Positions 1 through 7,015 of a stretch of DNA of 64,000 nucleotides are shown here, piece after piece. The notes beneath the pieces were generated by a model. The model was given only the letters and a program-made list of their open reading frames with translations. It was not told where the DNA came from and made no database searches. The DNA is from Ignavibacteria bacterium. GTDB taxonomy: Bacteria; Bacteroidota; Ignavibacteria; Ignavibacteriales; Melioribacteraceae. The stretch spans positions 62,001 to 126,000 of the forward strand of contig WPAE01000021.1 of the NCBI GenBank assembly GCA_009773205.1. The letters run 5' to 3'. Numbering within the stretch: the first letter of the stretch is position 1; every line of letters begins with the position of its first letter. Position numbers and translations under genes: made by a program.

Positions 1-332
1 TCTAAATCACAGAGCCATATTTGCCCTTTCATTTCGTAAGCAATCTTTTTTCCGTCTGGAGAGAACTTTGGTGCGCTTTCGCCGGCATCGCTGTATTTTA
101 GTGCGCGCAGATTTGTTCCATCCGAGTTCATAATCCATATATCGCTGTTGCCTTTATTGGTTTCCATGTTAAAAGATGTAGCAGCAAAGGCAATAAGTTT
201 TCCATCCGGCGATAAACTGTAATCACCCATTCTTTTCATGTTCCACAAATCTTCTATAGTTATTGCACGTTTCTGAGCGGCAACAAAGTTTAATGAGACA
301 ATAATCAGTAAAAAGCGGAAAAGGTTTTTCAT
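1..332 (-). CDS. S9-family peptidase / acylaminoacyl peptidase, N-terminal part (runs off the window)
   Basis: I translated the complement from an ATG at 332 and read an open frame of 110 codons that leaves the window at base 1. It starts with a Sec signal peptide (MKNLFRFLLIIVSLNFVAA) and continues with ITIEDLWNMKRMGDYSLSPDGK and a second SPDGKKIAYE block. These are the repeating SPDGK units of the beta-propeller found at the start of prolyl-oligopeptidase-type S9 peptidases; the lead-in 'ITIEDLW..KR' is typical of that family. The catalytic alpha/beta-hydrolase domain would lie outside the window, so a plain TolB-like propeller protein cannot be excluded. Probably exported to the periplasm. 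Confidence 0.75.
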   Translation of the reverse strand, partial: MKNLFRFLLIIVSLNFVAAQKRAITIEDLWNMKRMGDYSLSPDGKLIAFAATSFNMETNKGNSDIWIMNSDGTNLRALKYSDAGESAPKFSPDGKKIAYEMKGQIWLCDL

Positions 333-405
333 TGCATCCTCTAATAGTTTTAACAAACGTAAATTATGAAATGTAGAGTGGAAATTAAAGTCAATTAGAA
401 ATTGA

Positions 406-773
406 TTACTTGTGCAATGGTAAAGTTCTTACACGAATTTTTTCCGGCTGAACAATAATCAATGTCCCCAAATTTAATTCGCTGCTATGGTTTTTGATTA
501 ATGCTTTTATTGCTGACCACTGGGTTTGTGGATTGTATGAAAAAAAACGGAAGAGGATTACCGATGGTAAATTTTTACCCCACTTTGAATGCAAATAGCC
601 AAGTCGGTATCTGCCGTAATAATTACGAAGTTGTTTTCAAAAGCAAACTCAAATATTTCAATATCAGCCGCATTCTGCTTGCCAACATCTTTTAAATGAG
701 TACTTTCATAACCGGACTCTTTTAATAGAATTGCAAGTTTTGGAAAAATGTTGTTATCAATTAAAAATTTCAT
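406..773 (-). pseudogene. DUF5615 PIN-like toxin, frameshifted
   Basis: Two overlapping minus-strand frames together give one DUF5615 (PIN-like, Mut7-C related) protein of about 120 residues. The first frame (773 to 558) holds MKFLIDNNIFPKLAILLKE and the conserved FVIITADTDLA. The second frame (594 to 406) continues with NLPSVILFRF and ends with IIVQPEKIRVRTLPL, the usual C-terminal strand of the family. The switch falls near 595-602, right after ADTDLA, and fits a single missing base. The gene follows the DUF433 antitoxin with no spacer (TAAATG). With this frameshift only the first part could be made. A sequencing or assembly error is the alternative, but the partner gene is also broken. Confidence 0.8.
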
Positions 774-1001
774 TTAAATAGCCAACGGTAGTTCTCTATA
801 ACGAAGTTGTTCGGAAGCGAATTTCAGTGCTTCTTTTATATCCTCTTGTTCTAATTCCGGATGATCTTGCAGTATTAATGCTTCATCGTTGCCTTCAGCA
901 AGTAATGCAATAATAGTTGCTACGGGCATTCGAAGATCTCAAATACAAGGTACTCCGCCCATTTTATCAGGATCAATTGTAATTCGCCTAATATTGTTCA
1001 T
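774..1001 (-). pseudogene. DUF433 antitoxin with an internal stop codon
   Basis: Read on the minus strand from an ATG at 1001 this gives MNNIRRITIDPDKMGGVPCI, a TGA stop at 941-939, then DLRMPVATIIALLAEGNDEA and a tail ending RELPLAI. The family consensus at this place is GKPCIRGxRIPV, so the TGA replaces the conserved arginine (one substitution from CGA or AGA). Outside the stop the whole DUF433 domain is intact over 75 codons, which suggests recent decay. It is the partner of the PIN-like toxin directly downstream; DUF433 proteins are the usual antitoxins of DUF5615 toxins. No standard genetic code used by neighbouring genes reads TGA as sense here. Confidence 0.82.
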
Positions 1002-1116
1002 TTCAACTCCTTTTACTGGAATTAATTTACATAATGATTTATGCAAATTAAAGTGTTTGGGAACTGAAATGATACTATCTGCGTTGTAAATTAAATGTAT
1101 AGAAAGTAGAGCAACT

Positions 1117-1722
1117 GTGATTAAGCAAGCAAAAACAAAGCATAATGTACACGAGTTGATAAGAAACCGCTGGAGCGCGCGTTCTTTTTCCGATAAGGAA
1201 ATTACACAAGATGAACTCGAAACAATTTTTGAAGCTGCAGGCTGGACCTTCAGCGCTATGAATTATCAGCCATGGCGTTACATTTACGCTCACCAAAAAG
1301 ATAAAGTATATTTTCAGAAAATGGTGGATTGTCTTTCCGGCGGCAATAAACCGTGGGCTAAAGATGCTTCTGTAATTATTATGGCTCTGGCAAAGAAAAA
1401 TTATGATAACGGTACAACAAATATTAGCGCACTGCATGATCTTGGCGCTGCAAATGCAACATTAATTTTGCAAGCTACTGCCATGAACATCTATGGACAT
1501 TTAATGGGAGGTTACGATAAAGAAAAAGCAATCGAGCTTTTCGATATTGATGCTGACGAGTTTGAGCCGGTTGTTTTTATTGCACTTGGTTATTTAGATT
1601 TACCTGAAAAATTGATTGAGCCATTTAAAACTCGTGAAGTTACACCAAGAACCAGAAAAGATGTTTCTGAGTTTACAAAAGAATTTACATCCGATAACAA
1701 AGAATCATTCTTTCGTGAGTAA
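1117..1722 (+). CDS. nitroreductase family protein
   Basis: This 201-residue protein has the layout of FMN-dependent nitroreductases: the N-terminal RNRWSARSFSDKEI (R-S-R-x-F motif that grips the FMN phosphate), a dimer-forming helix, WTFSAMNYQPWRYI (the S-x-x-N-x-Q-P-W motif) and GYLDLPEKLIEPFKTR near the end. Members reduce nitro groups, quinones or enals with NAD(P)H in the cytoplasm; the substrate cannot be told from sequence. The start is a GTG at 1117; an in-frame stop lies just upstream and no good ribosome site is visible, so translation could begin slightly later. It is monocistronic, between the decayed toxin-antitoxin pair on the other strand and a 0.7-kb gap. Confidence 0.88.
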   Translation: MIKQAKTKHNVHELIRNRWSARSFSDKEITQDELETIFEAAGWTFSAMNYQPWRYIYAHQKDKVYFQKMVDCLSGGNKPWAKDASVIIMALAKKNYDNGTTNISALHDLGAANATLILQATAMNIYGHLMGGYDKEKAIELFDIDADEFEPVVFIALGYLDLPEKLIEPFKTREVTPRTRKDVSEFTKEFTSDNKESFFRE

Positions 1723-1872
1723 CATTACGCAAGAAAGCCCTAATATCGTTCCCGAATGTTCGTTTTTTTGTCCCACTTTTATAATCTAAACTCGCTGCAG
1801 TAAGTACCCACATGAATTTTTACATTGACAATAGTTATTTTCTAATCATACTGTAGAGAGAATAAAAGGGGA

Positions 1873-1980
1873 ATGGTTATACTGCAAAACCGTGTTCTCA
1901 TTTGAAAACATTCTACTATTTATATTTTTTATTTTAACAAACAATACAATTCAAACAAAAAAATGTTAGTATCGAAATAG
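1873..1980. repeat. 108-bp direct repeat, copy 1
   Basis: This AT-rich segment, from ATGGTTATACTG to ATCGAAATAG, recurs at 5347-5454 in the same orientation and with the same length; I count about six mismatches by eye. Here it lies in non-coding DNA, 450 bp before the DUF1800 gene. No transposase, terminal inverted repeats or obvious target duplication is visible. Confidence 0.9.
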
Positions 1981-2033
1981 TGCCATCTGGCACCTCAGAA
2001 GTAGTTAAATTTCAAAAACAACTGAGGTGCAAA

Positions 2034-2096
2034 ATGAAATTAAGAAAGACATACTTTAATCCGCCAGAGATAATGCCAAATGGCAAGTCAAGTTAA
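2034..2096 (+). CDS. possible 20-residue peptide
   Basis: A short frame ATG-TAA encodes MKLRKTYFNPPEIMPNGKSS and has a GAGGTG ribosome site five bases before the start. That site is part of a 9-bp inverted repeat (1990-1998 / 2022-2030), so a hairpin would hide it, as in leader or regulated short ORFs. There is no recognisable family and the reading frame may be chance or the stump of a lost gene. Confidence 0.25.
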   Translation: MKLRKTYFNPPEIMPNGKSS

Positions 2097-2204
2097 ATAT
2101 TTTATAAGAGTTCTTTTTCATTCTGTAAGATACCAATGTATTGTTTGACAACATGTTTAGAAATACCGGTTACTAGGCGAATAAATAAAATTTGTTTTCA
2201 GAAA

Positions 2205-2254
2205 CCTCGCTGCCCCGCCTGCCAAAGCAAAGCGGCGGGCAGGTTGAGGCGAGG
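2205..2254. repeat. GC-rich palindromic element
   Basis: In an AT-rich gap this 50-bp stretch is strikingly GC-rich. Its ends are inverted (CCTCGC at 2205-2210, GCGAGG at 2249-2254) and an inner arm pair CCCGCC / GGCGGG encloses a 14-base loop. The left edge CCTCGCTG and right edge GCGAG recur around the element inserted in the third sorting-domain gene at 8254-8308, which suggests one family of small palindromic repeats. Confidence 0.6.
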
Positions 2255-2429
2255 AGATTCATTAGAAGGCAGATAAAAAGTTTGGAGGGAGACATACTGA
2301 ACTTCCCAAATATTTGTCGGGAATGAAAATAATTTTGTAAGTAGATCACTTTGCTCAAACTATAGCTTGATTGTCGTTTAACTTTGCAGTAAAATCAACT
2401 GTCGAAAAAATCAGTACGGGAAAAGGGAA

Positions 2430-3836
2430 ATGGATAAAACATTGTATCTAAGAAAAATAAGTTCTTGGGATGAAGATGCAGCCCGGCATGTTCTTTCAAG
2501 ATCGCTTTACGGTTATACGCAAACAGATATAAATTTTGCACTTTCTAAAACATTAGATGATTTTGTAGATAATTATTTACTCAAAGATTTACCGGAACCG
2601 CCTGCTCCAAAATATAATGGTGCCGAGTGGGTTAATCTTTCATATAACAGTTCCGATACTAACTTGACCAACTACCGCTATTCTTTGATTTGGTGGTGGG
2701 AAGATTTGATGATACAGCAAGGATATTCTCTTCGTGAAAAAATGGTTTGGTTCTTTGCTAATCATTTTGTAACCGAGTTTAATACTGTTCAAATTCCGCA
2801 GTATTATTATTTGTCAAATCTTTTATTCCGCAAATATGCTTTTGGAAATTTGATTGAGCTTACTAAAAAAGTTACCATTGACCCCGCAATGCTTATTTAC
2901 TTGAACGGTAACGTAAGTACAAGAACGGCTCCTAACGAAAACTATGGCAGAGAATTGTTAGAGCTTTTTACGCTTGGAATAGGCAACTACAGCGAAGAAG
3001 ACATAAAGCAGGCTTCTAAAGCATTAACCGGCTGGCGTGTTAATAATACAACTCTAACTTCCTATTTTACTAGCTCGCGCTGGGATTCCGGCTCGAAAAC
3101 TATCTTTGGCAAAACCGGAAATTGGAATGCCGATGATGTAGTTAATATTATTTTTTCTGAAAAATCGGCGGCTGCTTCAGAATATTTGTGCAGAAAACTT
3201 TACAAAGAGTTTGCCTACTACGAACCAAACGCCGAGTATGTTAAGCAGCTTTCAGAGGTTATGAGAAACAATAACTTCAATTTGAAGCCGGTTCTTTCTA
3301 CAATGTTGAAGTCGCAGTATTTTCATTCTGTTGATATACGCGGCGCTAAAATTAAATCGCCAATCGAATTTTTGGTTTCGCTCGTTCGATCCTTTAATAT
3401 TACTTACGATAACGATTTGTTGAATCACATAAGAACTAAATCGCGCGAGCTTGAACAGGAAATTTTAAATCCACCGGATGTACGCGGCTGGGAAGGGCAG
3501 CGCAAATGGATGAACACAACTGTCTATCCAACAAGAAATAAATTTACAGATTCTCTTGTAAGCGGAATAAAAATTAATAACAAGACATATAAAATTGATG
3601 TTCTAACTTATGCGCGTTCCTATACAAGCGCCGAAAACGCCGTTCAGTTTGTTGAAGATGTAACAAAAAGTTTAATTCAATTTCCGCTGAGTAAAGCAAG
3701 AAAAGATTTTTTGCTTACATCTCTGCTTGATGGAACAGCCGTGCTAAACTGGTCAACACATTCACCCGGTGCTTCAACTCGGCTAAGTAAATTTTTCACG
3801 GCGCTGATGCGCTTGCCAGAATTTCAATTATCGTAG
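2430..3836 (+). CDS. DUF1800 domain-containing protein
   Basis: A 468-residue protein matching the DUF1800 family over its full length: the opening DAARHVLSRSLYGYTQTDI, the central AMLIYLNGNVSTRTAPNENY followed by GRELLELFTLGIGNYSEEDI and ALTGWRV, and the late SPIEFLVSLVRSF and NPPDVRGWEG motifs. The family has no known biochemical role but is almost always next to a DUF1501 gene, as here, where the partner starts 11 bases downstream. No signal peptide is visible at this start, though such proteins are usually thought to be exported with their partner. Ribosome site AAAAGGG upstream of the ATG. Confidence 0.9.
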   Translation: MDKTLYLRKISSWDEDAARHVLSRSLYGYTQTDINFALSKTLDDFVDNYLLKDLPEPPAPKYNGAEWVNLSYNSSDTNLTNYRYSLIWWWEDLMIQQGYSLREKMVWFFANHFVTEFNTVQIPQYYYLSNLLFRKYAFGNLIELTKKVTIDPAMLIYLNGNVSTRTAPNENYGRELLELFTLGIGNYSEEDIKQASKALTGWRVNNTTLTSYFTSSRWDSGSKTIFGKTGNWNADDVVNIIFSEKSAAASEYLCRKLYKEFAYYEPNAEYVKQLSEVMRNNNFNLKPVLSTMLKSQYFHSVDIRGAKIKSPIEFLVSLVRSFNITYDNDLLNHIRTKSRELEQEILNPPDVRGWEGQRKWMNTTVYPTRNKFTDSLVSGIKINNKTYKIDVLTYARSYTSAENAVQFVEDVTKSLIQFPLSKARKDFLLTSLLDGTAVLNWSTHSPGASTRLSKFFTALMRLPEFQLS

Positions 3837-3847
3837 GAGAGCGCAAA

Positions 3848-5359
3848 ATGAAAAGAAGAGATTTCTTAAAAAACGTTGGAATGATTACCGGCGCTGGTGC
3901 AGTTTCTCTTACAATCGGCGGCATTCCTATGAAAGCATTTGCCAAACCATTTATGAATATTCAAGCCGCAAATGGAAAAATTCTTGTTCTTATTCAGCTT
4001 AAAGGCGGCATTGATGGACTAAACACTGTTATTCCACTCGATCAATACTCTATTTATTCTGCAAACAGACCAAACATAAAATTGGCTGATACTCAGGTTA
4101 TTAAGCTTACAAATGCAACAGCACTTCACCCGGCGCTGCTTCAGTTTCAAACTTTGTTTAACGAAGGAAAGCTTTCATTAATTCAAAATGTTGGTTATAC
4201 AAATCCAAACCGCTCACATTTTAGAGCAACAGATATTTGGCTCTCCGCTTCGGATTCAACACAATATTTGTATGATGGCTGGGTTGCACGTTACTTGCTA
4301 AAAACGTTTCCTACATTTCCAAATACGCCGCCTCTGCATCCAATGGGAATTCAGCTTAATTCTGTTCCTTCTGGAATATTTGATAGTGATAAGGGCGGAG
4401 TTGCGATTGGTTTCAACGACCCAAACGCATTTTATACATTGGTAAGCGGAATGACAGCCGATACAGATCCGCCGCCGGCAACTATTGCCGGTGATGAATT
4501 AAAATTTCTTAAAGAAATTGCAGCGCTTTCAATGCAATATGCAGGCGTAATTAAAGAAAAAGCTGATAAAGGAAACCCAACTTCTAATTATCCAACTTCC
4601 CGTTTAGGACCGCAGCTTAAAATTGTAGCAGATTTAATACTTGGCGGACTTGAAACGCCGGTTTATCTAACACAGCTTGATGGTTTCGACACACATTCTA
4701 ATCAGCTTACAGCTCACCAAACTTTGCTGCAAAACCTTGCAGATTCTGTTATAGCTTTTCAACGTGATATTGAAAAAGCCGGCTTAGCTGATAAAGTTGT
4801 GATTATGACATTTTCTGAATTTGGAAGAAGAGTGAAAGAAAATGCAAGTGAAGGAACAGACCACGGCACTGCAATACCAATGTTTGTCATCGGCAAAAAT
4901 GTTCAAGGCGGAATTATTGGCGCTAACGCAAACCTTACCAGCTTAGATAACAACAATGACATAAAATTCATTTATGATTACAGGCAGCTTTACGCAAGCG
5001 TGCTCAAAGATCATTTTGGAATGACGACTGCCGAAGCTAAGGATATACTTTTGAAAGACTTTACCACACTTCCAATTCTAAAACCAACAACCGAAATACA
5101 AGATTATGATACCGTACCAACTGAATTTTCTTTAGCGCAGAATTATCCAAACCCTTTTAATCCGAGTACAACAATCAGCTATCAGTTATCAGCTTTCAGC
5201 AATGTTACACTAAAAGTTTTTGATGTGCTTGGAAACGAAATTGCAACTCTTGTAAATCAAACACAGCATGCAGGTAAATATCAAATTATGTTTGATGCAA
5301 GCCGCCTTGCTAGTGGAACTTACATTTACACGCTAATTAGTAGGGTATGGTTATACTGA
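3848..5359 (+). CDS. DUF1501 protein with Tat signal and truncated type IX sorting domain
   Basis: The 503-residue product begins with a twin-arginine signal (MKRRDFLKNVGMITGAGA), so it should be exported folded. Residues 40-390 match DUF1501, an alkaline-phosphatase/sulfatase-fold family: ILVLIQLKGGIDGLNTVIPL, FDTHSNQL and FSEFGRRVKENASEGTDHG. The tail (from about residue 430) is a type A sorting domain with NYPNPFNPSTTISYQL and a following beta-sandwich. That domain stops after SGTYIYTLIS and ends with the odd residues RVWLY; the normal last strand (KKMxLxK) is missing because the sequence enters the 108-bp repeat at about 5340. Export through the type IX system may therefore be impaired. 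Forms a two-gene operon with the DUF1800 gene. Confidence 0.9.
   Translation: MKRRDFLKNVGMITGAGAVSLTIGGIPMKAFAKPFMNIQAANGKILVLIQLKGGIDGLNTVIPLDQYSIYSANRPNIKLADTQVIKLTNATALHPALLQFQTLFNEGKLSLIQNVGYTNPNRSHFRATDIWLSASDSTQYLYDGWVARYLLKTFPTFPNTPPLHPMGIQLNSVPSGIFDSDKGGVAIGFNDPNAFYTLVSGMTADTDPPPATIAGDELKFLKEIAALSMQYAGVIKEKADKGNPTSNYPTSRLGPQLKIVADLILGGLETPVYLTQLDGFDTHSNQLTAHQTLLQNLADSVIAFQRDIEKAGLADKVVIMTFSEFGRRVKENASEGTDHGTAIPMFVIGKNVQGGIIGANANLTSLDNNNDIKFIYDYRQLYASVLKDHFGMTTAEAKDILLKDFTTLPILKPTTEIQDYDTVPTEFSLAQNYPNPFNPSTTISYQLSAFSNVTLKVFDVLGNEIATLVNQTQHAGKYQIMFDASRLASGTYIYTLISRVWLY
5237..5339 (+). repeat. 103-bp block identical to 6908-7010
   Basis: The last 103 bases of the DUF1501 sorting domain, up to ACGCTAATTA, are base-for-base the same as the last part of the next gene (6908-7010). 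The two genes differ clearly just before this block and are unrelated further upstream, so this looks like gene conversion or a segmental copy between sorting domains. Confidence 0.9.
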
Positions 5360-5454
5360 AAAACCGTGTTCTCATTTGAAAACATACTACTACTTATATT
5401 TTTTATTTTAACAAACAATACAATTCAAATAAAGAAATGTTATTATCGAAATAG
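5347..5454. repeat. 108-bp direct repeat, copy 2
   Basis: Same sequence and orientation as 1873-1980. This copy supplies the aberrant last codons and stop of the DUF1501 gene and ends seven bases before the start codon of the next gene, so it also forms most of the spacer and 5' leader there. Confidence 0.9.
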
Positions 5455-5461
5455 GTTTGTT

Positions 5462-7015
5462 ATGAGACAATTAGTTATAATAATGCTATTTATCAGTGCG
5501 TTTGTGTTTTCTCAAGGCAAAATTAATTACAAATTGCTTAACGCAAATAATGTACGTCTCGGTTTGCAAAACATAGGTAATCTTAATAATAAATTTGGCG
5601 ATGGCAGCGGCGGTGGATATTGGAACATGCTTAACAAGGATTCTGTAATTGTTTTTGATCAAGGGCCATGGATAATCGGCAAAATAAATAATAAAATTCA
5701 TATCGCTTTATCCCAATGGGGAACAAACTTCTCACCAGGTCCAATTATAAATAACAAGGCGGCGATGCAATACAAGCCCGAAGACTCTCTTAAATACCGC
5801 ATTTATAAAATTTCGAAAGGTGACAACAACACAAACAAAGATTATGCTGAATGGCCCTTTGAATTTGGCGCTCCCAAAACAAAAGACGGAAAGCCAAAAT
5901 TATATCAGGGCCAAACTCTTTGGACAGTATTTAATTCTTACGACCCTAATTCAGTCTATAAAAAATATTGGATTGATTCTTTATTTATTATGCCGGTAGA
6001 AATACATCAGTTAGCTTATTCAAAGAAGGGAACTAAAAAAGATGAAGTTGATGCATTTTCCAATACTGTCTTTTTTGAATGGATAATAATAAATAAAGGT
6101 AATCATACAATAGATTCAACTTATTTTTCGCTATGGGCTGATATTGATTTTTCTAACGCTTTAGAAAATTACCCAGCTACTGATTCAATAAATAATATTT
6201 GTTATTTGTGGACAAATAAAACAAATACTCAACCTGCAGTTGGATATACTCTATTATTTGGACCTGCAATATCTTCGGCGGGAAAAACTGCAGTAGTTAA
6301 AGGGGTTGAAAAAAAGGGCTTTACAAATCTAAAAGTAACTTCATCACATTCTTTTATTGAAAATGCGCAAGTACCAAACTCGATAAATGATCCTGCTGCT
6401 TCAAGACTTACCACTGCTGCTTCAAGACAGCAGACTTGGAACTTAGTACGCGGGTTACATCTTGATGGCACAAAAAAGATTGATCCTACTAATGGGAACT
6501 CGACCAAATTTAATTACAGCGGAGATCCAATAACTGATATTGGCTGGCTGTGGAAAGATAGAACCGGCGGTGAAGCGGGTTTCAATCTTTTTTCGGGTCC
6601 GTTTAATATGGCGCCAAATGATACGCACTGGGTAATGATGGCCCTAGTTCCGGCTCTTGGTAAAGATTATAAAGAAAGCATTGCAATTATGCGTAACAAA
6701 GTAAAATTGTTAAAATCCATGCCGTATGATAGTCTTGCTTTTGGAAGAAACGATGTAATGGTTGGCTTTGAGACGGAAAAAGAAATTCCAAAAGAGTTCA
6801 GCTTAAAGCAGAACTATCCAAATCCGTTTAATCCAAGTACAGTTATAAGCTACAAGCTACAAGCGGCAAGCCACGTAACTCTTAAAGTTTACGATGTTTT
6901 AGGAAGAGAAATTGCAACTCTTGTAAATCAAACACAGCATGCAGGTAAATATCAAATTATGTTTGATGCAAGCCGCCTTGCTAGTGGAACTTACATTTAC
7001 ACGCTAATTATATGA
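5462..7015 (+). CDS. secreted protein of unknown function with truncated type IX sorting domain
   Basis: I place the start at the ATG 5462, which opens with a signal peptide (MRQLVIIMLFISAFVFSQG); a longer frame from 5366 would only translate the 108-bp repeat. The product is 517 residues. The body (GGYWNMLNKDSVIVFDQGPW, VFFEWIIINKGNHTIDSTYF, ...SLWADIDFSN) resembles uncharacterised surface proteins common in Ignavibacteria, with an immunoglobulin-like look but no enzyme motif I recognise. The sorting domain begins at NYPNPFNPSTVISYKL and again stops at SGTYIYTLII, without the final lysine-rich strand. The stop overlaps the next start (ATGA), so the two are translationally coupled. Confidence 0.8.
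   Translation: MRQLVIIMLFISAFVFSQGKINYKLLNANNVRLGLQNIGNLNNKFGDGSGGGYWNMLNKDSVIVFDQGPWIIGKINNKIHIALSQWGTNFSPGPIINNKAAMQYKPEDSLKYRIYKISKGDNNTNKDYAEWPFEFGAPKTKDGKPKLYQGQTLWTVFNSYDPNSVYKKYWIDSLFIMPVEIHQLAYSKKGTKKDEVDAFSNTVFFEWIIINKGNHTIDSTYFSLWADIDFSNALENYPATDSINNICYLWTNKTNTQPAVGYTLLFGPAISSAGKTAVVKGVEKKGFTNLKVTSSHSFIENAQVPNSINDPAASRLTTAASRQQTWNLVRGLHLDGTKKIDPTNGNSTKFNYSGDPITDIGWLWKDRTGGEAGFNLFSGPFNMAPNDTHWVMMALVPALGKDYKESIAIMRNKVKLLKSMPYDSLAFGRNDVMVGFETEKEIPKEFSLKQNYPNPFNPSTVISYKLQAASHVTLKVYDVLGREIATLVNQTQHAGKYQIMFDASRLASGTYIYTLII
6812..6895 (+). repeat. 84-bp block identical to 8089-8172
   Basis: From AACTATCCAAATCCG to TTTACGAT this part of the sorting domain is identical to the same part of the next gene at 8089-8172, although the rest of both genes differs. 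It is a different block from the one shared with the upstream gene, so this sorting domain is a mosaic of both neighbours. Confidence 0.88.
6908..7010 (+). repeat. 103-bp block identical to 5237-5339
   Basis: Second copy of the identical sorting-domain end. Identity stops exactly after ACGCTAATTA in both copies; here the sequence then goes straight into TATGATAAAA and the next start codon. Confidence 0.9.

Larger units (their letters stand above)
1723..2429. other. 707-bp repeat-rich intergenic region
   Basis: No convincing gene fills this gap. It holds the left copy of a 108-bp direct repeat (1873-1980), a 9-bp inverted repeat (GCACCTCAG at 1990-1998, CTGAGGTGC at 2022-2030), two copies of the palindrome TGCCAnnTGGCA (1981-1992 and 2074-2085), a possible 20-codon reading frame with a good ribosome site (2034-2096) and a GC-rich palindromic element (2205-2254). 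The promoter of the DUF1800 gene must lie here or within the repeats but I cannot place it. Confidence 0.7.

Noticed and set aside
939-941. TGA read as selenocysteine or another amino acid in the DUF433 gene
   Set aside because: The family has arginine here, no SECIS-like hairpin was seen, and the partner toxin is also broken, so decay is the simpler reading.
1075-1437. 120-codon minus-strand ORF opposite the nitroreductase
   Set aside because: It overlaps the well-supported nitroreductase, is Cys/Phe-rich without any motif, and looks like a complement shadow.
2173-2358. 61-codon minus-strand ORF in the 0.7-kb gap
   Set aside because: It runs through the GC-rich palindrome, has no ribosome site and no recognisable product.
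5366-5461. Longer N-terminus for the surface protein at 5462
   Set aside because: These codons are the 108-bp repeat; the ATG at 5462 begins a proper signal peptide.
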